Origin: Lomentospora prolificans
Taxonomy: Eukaryota; Ascomycota; Sordariomycetes; Microascales; Microascaceae
Assembly: GCA_029532625.1 (NCBI GenBank)
Contig: JARFXM010000004.1
Coordinates: 806,001 to 870,000 of the forward strand
Direction: 5' to 3'
Length of the DNA: 64,000 bases
The position numbers were made by a program, and so were the translations under genes. A model generated the notes under the pieces. That model ran no database searches. It was not told the DNA's origin and worked only from the letters and a program-made list of their open reading frames with translations. This document shows, in pieces, positions 34,185-45,280 of this stretch (position 1 is the first letter of the stretch; each line of letters opens with the position of its first letter).

Positions 34185-34849
34185 GGTTACGGCTTGAGGT
34201 TTTGGCTTTGGAAGAGTCTTCTGAGGGTCAATTGGGACTCTGTCGCCTTCTACGGAGCAATGATAGGCTTGGGTTCTCCGAAGCCGATCCGCTTGCCATG
34301 AGGACCCTGACATTTAATGCGAGAGAGCACGAGGTGCCACGTGATTCAGGCTCTTTACGCGTCGAGACGCGTCGTGAACTGCCGGACTTCTGCCATGATG
34401 TGCATGTACCAGCATGGGCTGAGCTCTACTGCCTGCCAACTGCCTGGCGCACAACTTATTGTGGGCAGGTACGAAGTACTTTGTACCCCACTATCCATGT
34501 CAGCTCCTTCCTTTGCATCAAAGCATCGTGATGGCCTAGTCACTTAATTACCCCACGTTACCTCGACATCTGGAACCCCTCTACCACGAGCACCTACGTT
34601 CCCACCTACGTTCCCTTAAAACACACACCACCTGACGCTTGCCAAGTGAATCACGTCTAGTTAAATTTCCAAATCATCCTTGTTCATTATCTTGCCTAAT
34701 TCTTTATCTTTTTACAGGGCTATCTAATACTTTCTTTGAGATTATCGTGCTCACTAGAGCTCCCTCCCTTCCCTCCTAAGTCAACACCCTCATATTCGCA
34801 CAAGAAATAGCGAGAAAGGCACGACAAGTTTTAAGAACAAAACAGGATC
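34185..34849. promoter_or_regulatory. Shared divergent promoter of dCMP deaminase and atg7
   Basis: A 665-bp gap between two outward-facing starts. It contains a near-perfect 20-bp palindrome at 34468-34487 (GGTACGAAGTACTTTGTACC, one mismatched pair), a direct duplication of CCCACCTACGTT near 34587-34615, and a C/T-rich leader running into the atg7 start. Shared control is possible from the arrangement only. Confidence 0.4.
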
Positions 34850-37206
34850 ATGGCAGAAGCTGCAGGTGGAGCTTCCATTATCGGGAAGTCTATTCAGTTT
34901 GTTCCTAATTCCTCAGAGATCGAACTGCCCTTTTATTCGGCTCTCTTCGCGCTCAAGCTCGACCACGACAAGCTCGATGATTCCGCGCGACAGGTCCTAG
35001 GACTGTATGAGCCTCGCGCAGTCGACCCCGAAGATAGTTGCAAACTTCAGGTGCTGGGAAATGCCTTGACTAGCACTCAGTAAGCTCCTCCCTAAACTTC
35101 TTCGAGAGCTCCCGTACTCCCGTGCTTCTCCCGGTTCCCGGCCGTGGCGCTTGGCCGCCTAGGATCAGTGTTGCTAACGATATTTGTAGCGGCTCTCTCG
35201 GAACTATTCGCGCGGATGGGATCATTAAGAATACAAACACTATGGAGGAGTTCAAGAACCTTGACAAGCCTGCCATGATAAGAACTGCTGGCCGTCAGGT
35301 ATGACTCTTTGACTACTAACGCCGTTTGAACCATGATGGAAACTGACGGTGGTGTGTCTGGGTGCAGATCTGGGACGCAATCAAAGACGGCTCCATCTAC
35401 TCGATCCCGTCACTTCTCTCGTCGTTTACCATTATATCGTACGCCGACTTGAAGAAATACCAGTTTACCTACTGGTTCGCATTCCCAGCCCTCCATTCGT
35501 CATGGGTTCACACAGCCGAGCCTTCCTATCTAACTCCGGACGAGAGTACCGCCCTGGTTGACAATGTCGGTACCTGGAGGTACAGCGTAGACAACAGGGA
35601 GCACGGGTATTTCCTCGCGAAGAAGGTGGCCCATTCTGCGGATGAGTCGTCGGAAGATAAGAACGATAACCTCGATTTCGTCTGGAAGATTGCCTCTCTT
35701 CGCGAGTTTGAGGCTGCAAATTCAGAGAGGGCTTTCTTTGATGGAGTTCCCAAAAAGGATCGATATGTCTGTTTCGTCGACCCGTCGACCTACGCCCACA
35801 ACCCCGGCTGGCAGTTGAGGAACCTACTAGTATTGATCCAGCAGCGGTTTAAGCTCGACGAGGTCCAGATCCTCTGCTACCGAGACGTTCAGTCGCGTCG
35901 CCATGAGGCGCGTAGCGTTATCCTTCCAATCAAGCAGGCTGAAGGCTCCGTCACCGGCTCTGTGGAGGGCGATATGCCAAAGGTCACGGGATGGGAGCGA
36001 AATGGCAAAGCTCTTAGAGCCAAGCAGGCTAACCTGGCCGAGTATATGGACCCAGCGCGACTCGCGGATCAGTCCGTCGACCTCAACCTAAAGCTAATGA
36101 AGTGGAGGATCGCACCGGACCTTAACCTAGACGCCATCAAGAACACGAAATGTCTTCTTCTCGGTTCGGGCACTCTCGGAAGCTATGTGTCGCGTAACCT
36201 TATGGGATGGGGCGTTCGCAAAATTACTTTCGTCGACTACGGCAAGGTCTCGTTTTCTAACCCTGTGCGTCAGCCTCTCTTCGAGTTCAAGGATTGTCTT
36301 GGAGGTGGTGTACCCAAGGCGCCCCGCGCCGCTGAAGCGCTCAAGGAGATTTACCCCGGTGTTGAAAGCGAGGGTCATGTGCTTACCGTTCCCATGCTCG
36401 GCCACCCATTTGCGGACGACGGAAAGCAGGCTAAGGCGGACTTCGACAAGCTTCAGTCGCTCATTGACGAGCACGATGCCATTTTCCTCTTGATGGATAC
36501 CCGCGAGTCGCGATGGTTGCCTACAGTCATGGGCAAGGCGGGCAAGAAGATTGTGCTGACCGCGGCCTTGGGCTTTGACTCATACGTTGTTATGCGTCAT
36601 GGCGCCGAGGATAATGTCGAGGGCGAGACTCCGCTTGGGTGTTACTTCTGTAACGACGTAGTATCCCCTGCCAATGTAGGTTCTGAGTCACATTTATCCT
36701 GTTCGATGCATCAAGCTAACAGTTTTATTCACTAGTCCATGAAGGACCAGACCCTCGACCAACAGTGCACCGTCACCCGTCCTGGTGTCGCCGCCATCGC
36801 ATCTGCCCTCGCCGTTGAGCTGCTTACTAGCATCCTCCAGCATCCTCTCGCCCATCGTGCCCCCGCGCCTCACGTAACTCCCGGCTCCACTCCGGAGCGT
36901 GATCCTCCAGACCACCCACTCGGTCTCGTGCCGCACCAGATCCGAGGCTATGTGTCCACCTTCCAAACTCTCAACATCCGCGGCCATGCTTATCCCAACT
37001 GCAGCGCCTGTAGCGCTCCTGTCCTCGACGCTTACCGCAAGGAAGGCTGGGAGTTTGTCCAACGAGCTCTGCTCGAGAAGGACTATATTTCTGAGCTCTC
37101 AGGTCTCGCTGAGATCCAACGCCAGGCGGAGCTAGCTGCCGCTGACCTCGAATGGGATGACGAGGAGGGCGGAGGCGAAGATGAAGGCGAGGGTGAGTTG
37201 ATCTAG
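34850..37206 (+). CDS. atg7: Atg7, E1-like enzyme of autophagy
   Basis: Activates Atg8 and Atg12 by adenylation and thioester formation, passing them to Atg3 and Atg10. Exons 34850-35079, 35190-35298, 35368-36675, 36736-37206, 705 aa. The N-terminal domain shows FTYWFAFPALHS; the adenylation domain has the nucleotide-binding GSGTLG at residues 379-384 followed by GWGVRKITFVDYGKVSFSNP; the catalytic cysteine is C560 in LDQQCTVTRPG just after the last intron. The C-terminus is acidic with a Trp (LEWDDEEGG), consistent with the C-terminal Atg8-binding tail of the family. All introns are GT-AG and keep the frame. After the TAG (37204-37206) the same frame stays open and acidic to 37425; see findings. 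Confidence 0.96.
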
Positions 37207-38027
37207 CCGAGACAACTGCAGTATGGCATGTTGGAAGAGGTCGAGAATGATGAAGATGGCGAAGATGACGAAGCCATCTCCGCCCAACTTTGGGGTAGTC
37301 GAGCCGTCGTGTTTTCTTGCTTCTCCCCGTCCATAAGAGGATTAGAAGCTATCTCGCTGGGGGAATTAGAGGACTATGATGAAGAGGATGTTGAAGGCGA
37401 CGACGAACAAGCCGCCGTTTTGTGAAGAAAAAAAGGAGGGGAAGAAGTGGAAAGGCTTTCGATGTGCCAGGTATCTTATGGGTTACGTTTGTACGCGGTC
37501 GCATCTCCGAGTGTACCTAGGGTCTTTTTTCTTGTTTTCTTTACGGAGTTCGGACTAGAGAATAGGGGCTAGGAAAGGCAACAGGGGAAGAAGCGATTGT
37601 GCTTTTGGGCTGATCGGGTAGCCCGTGTATTATGAGTATAAGTTAAAGGTACGCTCTAGGAACAATGCGCTTCGTCATTTACATTTTACACCATTCCCAT
37701 GTCCTTGAAGTCGAAGGCAGAGTTGACTATGCGGCCCAGTTTCGTTAAGGTAGCTCCAAGGCCTGTTCGGCTCTCGCGTTCCGTGTTCAGGTAGTCTAGT
37801 TTGAAAGTCGAAAGGTTTGCGGGTCGAGTCTCTAACGAGGTGTCGTTGCCCGGAAGTGTATATAGTCCTCAGTCGTAGCATGGGGCAGTCGTCGAAAAGA
37901 AGCCCCCCAAACCAAACGCCAATAAAACTCCGCGGCGCCAGTCAAGAAGAAGTGTTCCGTCATGGTATAAACAAGAAAAAAAAAAGGAAATCGCAAACCC
38001 GCTGTTCTCTCCGGGCCACCTCCCCGA
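37207..38027. other. atg7 3' flank and intergenic
   Basis: Begins with the in-phase acidic open frame (to 37425), then sequence without a gene up to the 3' end of the UPF0390 gene. Nothing else recognised. Confidence 0.45.
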
Positions 38028-38303
38028 TCAACCAAACTTTTTCGACCCGCCCTTTCCAGAAATCTTGTCGCCCGCGTCCGTTTTCTTGCCCTTCCCAATC
38101 AACTCGAGGTGGCCGGCCCTCTCGCCTAGGAGTTGCTCCGTCCGTGCGACGAGGCCGGAGGTGAACTTCTTGGTCATCTTGCTCTGGGTGGTGGTCTTGG
38201 CCTTCTTGGGCTGCTTGGAGATGCCGCGGGATTGCTGCTTTTTGGAGTGGGCTTTTTTGGTGGGGGCGGCGCGGGGTTTGAGCTTTGTTGTTCCTTGGGC
38301 CAT
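38028..38303 (-). CDS. UPF0390/DUF2462 small basic protein
   Basis: 91 aa, one exon, reverse strand, starting MAQGTTKLKPRAAPTKKAHS. Very Lys-rich, with the family's conserved core KMTKKFTSGLVARTEQLLGE followed by RAGHLELIGKGKK. UPF0390 proteins (human C19orf53 family) are small, basic and of unknown biochemical role; the charge suggests nuclear or nucleolar RNA association, which is inference. The chosen ATG gives the usual length. A run of 26 A at 38427-38452 lies about 125 bp upstream of the start, in the likely promoter or leader. Confidence 0.85.
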   Translation of the reverse strand: MAQGTTKLKPRAAPTKKAHSKKQQSRGISKQPKKAKTTTQSKMTKKFTSGLVARTEQLLGERAGHLELIGKGKKTDAGDKISGKGGSKKFG

Positions 38304-39628
38304 TTTTGCGGTTAATGTTTTTAAGTGTGCGAGCGGGATGTACGGAGTAGTTGAAAAGGTTTTTCTTGGATTGAGGATTTCAGAGAGACAGAGTTGTCGA
38401 GGTCGATTGTACTTTGTCGAGAAACCAAAAAAAAAAAAAAAAAAAAAAAAAAGATGCAGGGCGATATGTTTCTGCTGGGCGGCGAGGGTGCGATAAGAGA
38501 TATGCAAGAAGCGGGGTATCGCGGGTATCGCGACAGCTTTTGTTGGAGGACAAGGAAAATGCCCTAACTTACTCTCTCATGGTTCCTAACGAGCAAGCGA
38601 AACGGTGGTTTTTGGAAAGCCATGTTTGGATGGTGATTTTTTTTTTTTTTTTAAGGAATAGAAGCCTAGAAATATTTCGGCATCGGTGGCCCTTTTATCA
38701 TACAACGAGCGAGCGCTCCCTTTTCACTTATATACGATGTGGTTATGGACAGCATTCCTACATGAACATATATCATATATATAAGGGAGGTGTGACATCC
38801 TACAATGACGGCACCTACTGTTTTTATATCTACAATAAGTGCTGCGGGAAGGTCTCTTCCTCCGATGTTAATGCGTGAAGCCATCGCTTAGCGTCGGGCG
38901 TACTGGAGGAACTTTGGCTCGCGATAGCTCCTTTCGCTTACCGGTGCTTGACACCTGGCAGCATGGATGCAGGTCCTTGGGGAGAGGTAGATGGATACTA
39001 GGTGATACAGCAATCCTCTTCGTAAGCGCGAGTCACTAGGTGATGTGTGCGTGTTGCTCGCTGGGCGAGATGAAGCTGGGATTGACAATCGGGCCGTGGG
39101 AGCGGATTGTATGAAACCGAGGACTTGATTGTGGCTTGAGGAGGCCGAGTCGTATTTGGTATATAGGGATAGCTTTGCGTTGTGAAAAGCCGCTGGCACC
39201 ATCGACTTTTGCACCGCGGGAGGAGTGAGTTTAAACCGAGTTGGAAAGCAGTTGACAGTCGGGCTAGGCCTCATTAACAAAGCAAAACAACCTGCTGGGG
39301 ACTTCATCGACGCTAGAAGACCTATCTTTGGACGCGAACACAACATGGTGCTTGCTTCGGCTACCTAGTAGTGGAATTCAATCATTGCTCCCATCACGCG
39401 GAAACTCAACTCAAGTTACGGGAACCATGTGAAGAGAAATCGACCCATGTCTTCTGGTTGGAAAGCAGTTGATTTCGTTTTTAAGAGGGGCAAGTCCCTT
39501 CGTCTCTTCCATAGGTACGAGTTCGAGAGCTCATCTCCATACTGAAGACCTTACAAGTCTTAACGACCATAGTAATCCTACTCCCTCCGTTTCTATACAC
39601 CTCTAGCACCCCTCTTCAGAATTCTAAC
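38304..39628. other. Divergent intergenic region with A- and T-homopolymers
   Basis: Between the UPF0390 start (reverse) and the PPxY membrane protein start (forward). Contains the 26-A tract (38427-38452) and a shorter T-tract near 38640-38652. No gene or RNA recognised. The last 200 bases are C/T-rich leader. Confidence 0.45.
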
Positions 39629-40477
39629 ATGGATAGCGCTTCTCGACGCAAGTGAGTCTATGACGACCTTAGTTTTCTGTTTCTCAACTTCCCGCTTCTT
39701 CATGTCCTTTCTTCCCCCCCACCTTTTCTTTTTTTTTCTTCTTTTGAGAAACGGAGCGCTTTGCCCCCAAAAGCTCCATCATTGTCTTCGTGGGAGTGCA
39801 CGACCGGAATAACTAACGCGGGATGATCCCAAAGCGTGGGTGACAACCACCGCGCAGACGCAGACCCACCTCCGACGTACGAGCTGAGCGATCTGCCGGC
39901 CCGGCCCCCGCAGGCTCACCAACCCGGCCGAGAAACCGACCCATATTCCATCGCCATTGACATCGAACTCCCTGCTGATACTCAAGGGCTCAAGGACACG
40001 CAGAATTCTCAGGACGCACAGAACGGTGAGGCCACACAGATGCCGCAAGCTCAGCAGCGACCTCGTACAAGGTAGGTAGGCCCAACGCTAGGCATCTCGG
40101 ATCCGAGTCTGAATATATATATATATGTATATTTCTCCCTCCGCGCCGCCAGCGGTCGCCAGAATTCCTCCCTCCTGCTAATGAACCCCTAGTAAAAGCG
40201 CATGTTACTGGGGGGCGTTTCTCTACACCTGGTTCTTCTGCGGCGGTTTGTTCCTTATTGTGGTAAGTGTTGGAGTATGTCCGCGTTGGCCGGGAGCTTC
40301 GGACCAATTCCTAAGGATTTTCTAACACCGTAGGGGACTGTTTTCTGGGCTCTGAACAGTACGGCATCTGGGGGATACTGGACAAGACAGAAAGGAACCA
40401 TAAAGTCGAAGATTTTGACGAGGATAGTTGGTCGGATTGGTCGGACAGGTGGGATGGGTTTGAATCTGGGTATGTAA
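39629..40477 (+). CDS. Small single-pass membrane protein with PPxY motif
   Basis: Assembled from splice sites: exons 39629-39651, 39835-40071, 40193-40262, 40334-40477, giving 157 aa. All three introns are GT-AG with good branch-like sites (CTAAC, GCTAATG, TCTAACA) and the frame holds throughout. Residues 1-87 are hydrophilic with PPTY at 20-23 within DPPPTYELSDL; such PPxY motifs bind WW domains of Rsp5/Nedd4-type ubiquitin ligases. Residues 91-117 form one hydrophobic segment (CYWGAFLYTWFFCGGLFLIV then GTVFWAL), encoded across exons 3 and 4. The tail is short, Arg/Lys-rich and Gly-rich. No family recognised. The stop could be bypassed by a GTATGT donor at its position, so the C-terminus is uncertain. 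Confidence 0.65.
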
Positions 40478-41370
40478 GCGAGCAACAGAGACTCTAGCCT
40501 CGTCGGAGTGGGCTTGGTCGGGTATGAAAGATGGGACGAGAGGATGATGAGAGAATAATAATCGGAGATGTTCAAACGAGACGGAGTGGTTGAAGTGGGA
40601 CCGGCGTGCTTCGTAACATTTGCTGGTTAGGCCTTGGCCGGCCAGCTGGCCAGCTAGTGGCCTTCGATCCGCGTATTGCTGGCGCTACGTACTTCATACA
40701 CTACAACTTGGGGTCATGGACATGGGACTATTCCTTGTATTACGTTGGAGCTGACACGTCCTGACAGGCCCCGCCCCAAACGTTCCTTCCTTCTATTCTA
40801 GGCTGCAGCTATCCGCAAAAATCGACTGCCCAAAATCTAAAAATTGTCCTTTGCCAATGTTCCCTGGAAACTCAATGCCAAAGCCAGCACGATTACCAGG
40901 CACGCCCAGACTGGGGCTGTTAGCTTGAACCAACACCCCCCCTCCACGGCCAATTTTCAGCCTGCCTGCAATCCGCAGCCCTCACGTAATACCTCATAAG
41001 GCCAAATTTCCCATTTCGTGTTCCAAGACATTCTCCGAGTCTTCCCTTCTACCCCTAGGCCCTTTTTTTTTTTCTTCTTTCTTTTTACGAGCATCGTCTC
41101 GAATCCCTTCTTTCTTCCTTGCTGACGGCCCTTACGTGCATGCCTAGCGAGAGTTTCCGGTTCGCGAGTCATCCGAGGAATAATCATCCAGCAGGTTTTC
41201 GAGCAGCGTCCCGTGGCTGCGCGATGCTGGGCTGAATTGGCAGCAACCGAGATCATCTACGCCAGCGCGACGCCCCCCCGTTTGTCCCGTTTGTTCCGGG
41301 GCCCCTTTTCCCTTTTGCGCTGAACGTTTTTCGCAACCGAAGCTCGGTTTCAGAACAGAAGTCGAGAAAA
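40478..41370. other. Intergenic upstream of the oxysterol-binding protein gene
   Basis: No gene supported. Near 40630-40665 the sequence is densely palindromic (GGCCGGCC, CAGCTGGCCAGCTAG). The 3' part is T/C-rich leader. Confidence 0.45.
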
Positions 41371-44300
41371 ATGGCCGGCATCGAACAGCTCGAGGTCCAT
41401 AGCAAGGTACGCCCCTCCCCGCTTTAGCTCCCGATAGATTCTCGCAACTTTTTTCTTGACACCCCCCCCCTTTTCGCATGTGCTTGGCGCGCGGCCACCT
41501 CCCCCTTCGCCGAGAAAGCTACGATGTGCTAATAGATTACCTTGCGATTAGTCCTACATTGTGCGCTGGGTCAAGGTCGAGCAAGGCTTTAGCATTTCAT
41601 GGAACCTTCAGCCTCATAAGAAGTCACTGTATGTAGCTCCGGATCCCCTAGTATCTGCCATGTCAGAGCTATCCTGGCTCGCTAAGGCCGTTCCGAAGCG
41701 GTCGCTCGGGGTTTAGCCCAATCCGTACGGTGTTTGAGAGTCCTAACTTTTTCCTATTTCCAACAGAAACTTCGGCATTGTTAAACACCCCGGCTCCGGC
41801 GGAACGAACCTGACAGCCGCGATTCCCGACATCGACTCGAGTACCCAGACCACGGTTCCCGAGACGAAACTCAAGCCCTTTGCCAAGAAGGACGCCTCCA
41901 CTGCGCAAGACCAGCTGGCCTCGAAAGGTTTCATACCCATAAAATGGCATGGAAAATGCGAGGCCGACAAGGTGTCCATGGGCATATATGATGTGGGCCA
42001 AGGACAAGGCGGCATGTACGGCTTGGTCTTTGACAATACATTCTCGAAACAGACGGGCAAGACAGCTACTTTTGTTCTCTTAATCTACCCCACCGACTCG
42101 CCGCCGCAGACCGCCCATCACCTTCCGAACCTTGGAGTCGCGAACAAGGCTAGCGCAAGTAGCACGAGCCTCGCTCGACATAACAGCCCGGCTCTCAACC
42201 CCGTCGCCGCTGGGTCCTTTGACAGCTTGCACAGTCATGCCGCTGGACACCGGGCCGCTTCCGTTTCCGGTCGTAGCGAGTCCGCGCCGAACCATCCGAG
42301 CACATACCATGTCGGTAACCTGTTAAAACGTAGGCGGAAGAGAGGCCAGGGCTATGCTCGACGATTCTTCTCACTCGATTACTCTTCTTGCACGCTATCC
42401 TATTACCACAGCCGCGGGTCGTCGGCCCTGCGAGGGGCTGTTCCGCTTAGCTTGGCTGCTATTGCTGCCGACGAAAGCCGACGTGAGATCACCATCGACT
42501 CTGGCGCCGAGGTCTGGCACCTCAAGGCACCTAACGCTAAAGAATTCACCGAGTGGGCGCGCGCACTAGAGAGGGCTAGCCGTATCGCTCGGGGCTTGGA
42601 GCAAGCTCCCCAGCCTACCACCACGATCCCCCGGCTACAGGTGGAGGCGGCTCAGGCATTCAAAGCTTCACACATCACAAAGGTAAACCCCGAGGAAGAG
42701 AAGGAGTGGGAGCAGGTGGAAACCCTCGTGAGCCGAATCGTTGGCACGCGCGATGCGCTGCGCAGGTTAGTCAAAGATATCGCGAATCAGGCCGCCGCTG
42801 CGCCCGCATCCGGACAAACTGCCACTAGCGCTGCAAGCCCCGCCGAGCCGAATGGTCAGCAGGCCCTTACGCCACCCGCCGCACCCGAGAAGCGACCTTT
42901 CTGGAAGCGCAAGCCTAGCTCGCCTGCTCTCGCCGCTCAGGCCGCTGCGCAGGCCCCTCCACCGACCTCGAGTTCGACGACACTCGCGGTGCCTGGCGCT
43001 CTTGGCGTGACGACCACAATCAGTGCCAACCCGAAAAGCGAGAAGCGTAAGTCTAGGGGCGCTCATCATGCGGAGCTTTCAACGGAGGACCACTGCCAGG
43101 CGCTGCTGACCGATTTGGACTCGGTGCTGGCCGAGTTCACGACGCTCATCTCGAGGAGCAAGCGTAGGAGGCAGCCGGACCAGCCACACTCGCCGGCACT
43201 CTCTAGGAAGAGTATCGAATCAACGACGACGGACGAGTTCTTCGATGCTGAGCAGGGAGGAGAGTCGGATTCCCGTATTGTTAGGATTCAGCGCAGCGAG
43301 GACGAGCCGCCTTATTCGGACGCCGAGTATGTGTCGGTGCATAGTTCGTCCGGCTCGTCGACGGCGCCCGATGAGGAGCATGATGGCGGGACGTACCAGT
43401 ACTTCCCTGCCAAACCCAAGAATCTTGCGCCTCTGCCCGTCAATGAGGTCGTCAAGCGCCGCAAGGCTATACCCCCCGCGACCACGCTGCCGCCGAGTCT
43501 CATCGCGTTCTTCAGGAAGAACGTCGGCAAGGATCTGAGCACGATTAGCATGCCGGTATCCGCTAACGAGCCCGTATCGCTCCTCCAAAAGGTAGCAGAG
43601 CAGCTTGAGTACGCCCAGCTTCTCGACCAGGCGGCCAAGGCCAAGGCCGAAAAGGAGCGCATGCTTTACGTGGCCGCCTTTGCCGTGTCGCAGTTCAGTA
43701 ATGCGCGCGCCAGGGAGCGCGCCATCCGCAAGCCCTTCAACCCGCTCCTGGGAGAGACGTATGAGCTCGTCCGCACCGAATCGGACGTGCCAGGCGGCTT
43801 CCGTCTCCTGGTCGAGAAGGTGTCGCACCGCCCCGTGAGGCTCGCCATGCACGCAGACTCGGCCAACTGGTCGTTTACTCAGGCGCCGGCCCCGTCGCAA
43901 AAGTTCTGGGGCAAGAGCGCCGAGATCAACACCGAGGGTCGGGTGCGCATCGCGCTCAGGCTGGCGGACGGATCGGACGAGTTCTACTCGTGGAACATCG
44001 CCACCATGTTCCTTCGCAACGTCGTCATGGGCGAGAAGTACGTCGAGCCCGTCGGCACAATGAACGTGGTCAACGACAGCACGGGTGCCAAGGCCGTCGT
44101 CGAGTTCCGCAGTAAGGGCATGTTTGGCGGCCGCGGCGAGGACGTGCAGGTCGAGACGTACAACGGCAACGGCACCCACACGGGCAGCAGCCTCTCGGGC
44201 ACGTGGACGGGGTCGCTCCGCGTGGTCGAGGCGGGCAAGACGGCCGGCCAGGAGATCTGGAAGGTCGGCCCCCTGGTCGAGAACGCGGCGCAGGCGTACG

Positions 44301-44638
44301 GCATGACGGCATTCGCGGCGTCGCTCAACGAGATCACGGCCGTCGAGGAGGGCAAACTGCCGCCGACGGACTCGAGGCTGCGGCCCGACCAGAGGCTCGC
44401 CGAGCAGGGCAGGCTGGACGACGCCGAGGAGTGGAAGGTCAAGCTCGAGGAGGCGCAGAGGGCCCGGCGCCGCGTGATGGAGGATAAGGGCGAGACCCAC
44501 AAGCCCAAGTGGTTCGTCAAGGTCGCGGACGGCGTCGAGGGCGACGAGGTGTGGAGGTTCAAGGGCGGCAAGGACGGATACTGGGAGGAGAGGGCCAAGG
44601 GAACGTGGGGTGGCATCGAGAAGATTTTTGATGCGTGA
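41371..44638 (+). CDS. Osh3-like oxysterol-binding protein (GOLD-PH-ORD)
   Basis: Lipid-transfer protein of the OSBP/ORP family; Osh3 acts at ER-plasma membrane contacts and binds phosphatidylinositol 4-phosphate. Exons 41371-41406, 41552-41628, 41767-44638, 994 aa. Domains in order: a GOLD-like N-terminus (residues about 13-150, WVKVEQGFSISWNLQPHKKS, then GIYDVGQGQGGMYGLVFDNT); a PH domain (about 219-305, NLLKRRRKRGQGYARRFFSL ... EFTEWARALERAS); a long Ser/Pro/Ala-rich linker; and the OSBP-related domain (about 614-985) with KPFNPLLGETYEL and the signature region EKVSHRPVRLAMHADS near residue 721. That signature departs from the canonical EQVSHHPP. No FFAT motif was confirmed. The GOLD-PH-ORD order identifies the Osh3 class. 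The two 5' exons are short but restore the expected GOLD start. Confidence 0.92.
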
Positions 44639-45280
44639 GGGAAGGGAACTTGGGGTCGGCTTGATGCTTTGAAAAAGAAGAAATGGTTCACATGTTGCAT
44701 AGATGTGGAATTGTTGGGAGGGCATTCTCTTTATGGTTTTCCCATGCATGGCTTCTGTTGCTGGACTGAGGAACACGGCCGAGTCTCCTTTTTTTTTCTT
44801 TTTTTTGTCCTTTTTCTTTTTTCCCTTTTCTGATTAGATCTTGAGTTCAGTACCTTACATGCGAGTAGACACGGGCTGGAAATATAAAACGAATACAGCG
44901 TCGGTGCGGGATTGCGCCTGACGAATCTCTTCTCTTTTGAATATCTTAATCCCAGCTTAGCAAGTTCGATCCTGGCTAGATTCTGCGTTTCTGGACGAAG
45001 CGGAAACGACACGCTCTCTCGGCTTTCGACTCTCGTCGTCGATTTACTTTGAAGAAGAAGCCTGGGAGCTGAATGCGCGAGTTCCATGTGCAGCAGGCAA
45101 GAAAAAGATGGCGATCGAGCGTTATGAAGCGTTCTTGAATTTATTTTCTATCGACAAGTGTACATTCTTTGGTTTTCAGCGTTACCCAACCACGACGCCC
45201 CAGGCTAAAAGAGAGGAAAAAGGAAAAAAAAAAAAAAAAAAGGACAAAAAGAAACCCCCAGAAACGCACCATCCTCTGCG
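44639..45280. other. Convergent 3' region between OSBP and Erj5 genes
   Basis: The two genes end facing each other. Contains T- and A-homopolymers (about 44785-44825 and 45223-45241). No gene seen. Confidence 0.5.

Noticed and set aside
37193..37221. GTGAGT...GCAG as a C-terminal intron in atg7
   Set aside because: Only 29 nt, too short for a fungal intron, and splicing puts the downstream sequence into a frame with an early stop.
38666..39346. Reverse-strand open frames between the UPF0390 and PPxY genes
   Set aside because: No domain, no good start and no splice support.
43220..44776. 518-codon reverse frame opposite the OSBP gene
   Set aside because: Antisense shadow of GC-rich coding sequence; Arg/Leu/Val bias with no domain.
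44955..44985. AAGTTCGATCCTGG resembling a tRNA T-loop
   Set aside because: No matching A box, anticodon arm or acceptor stem.
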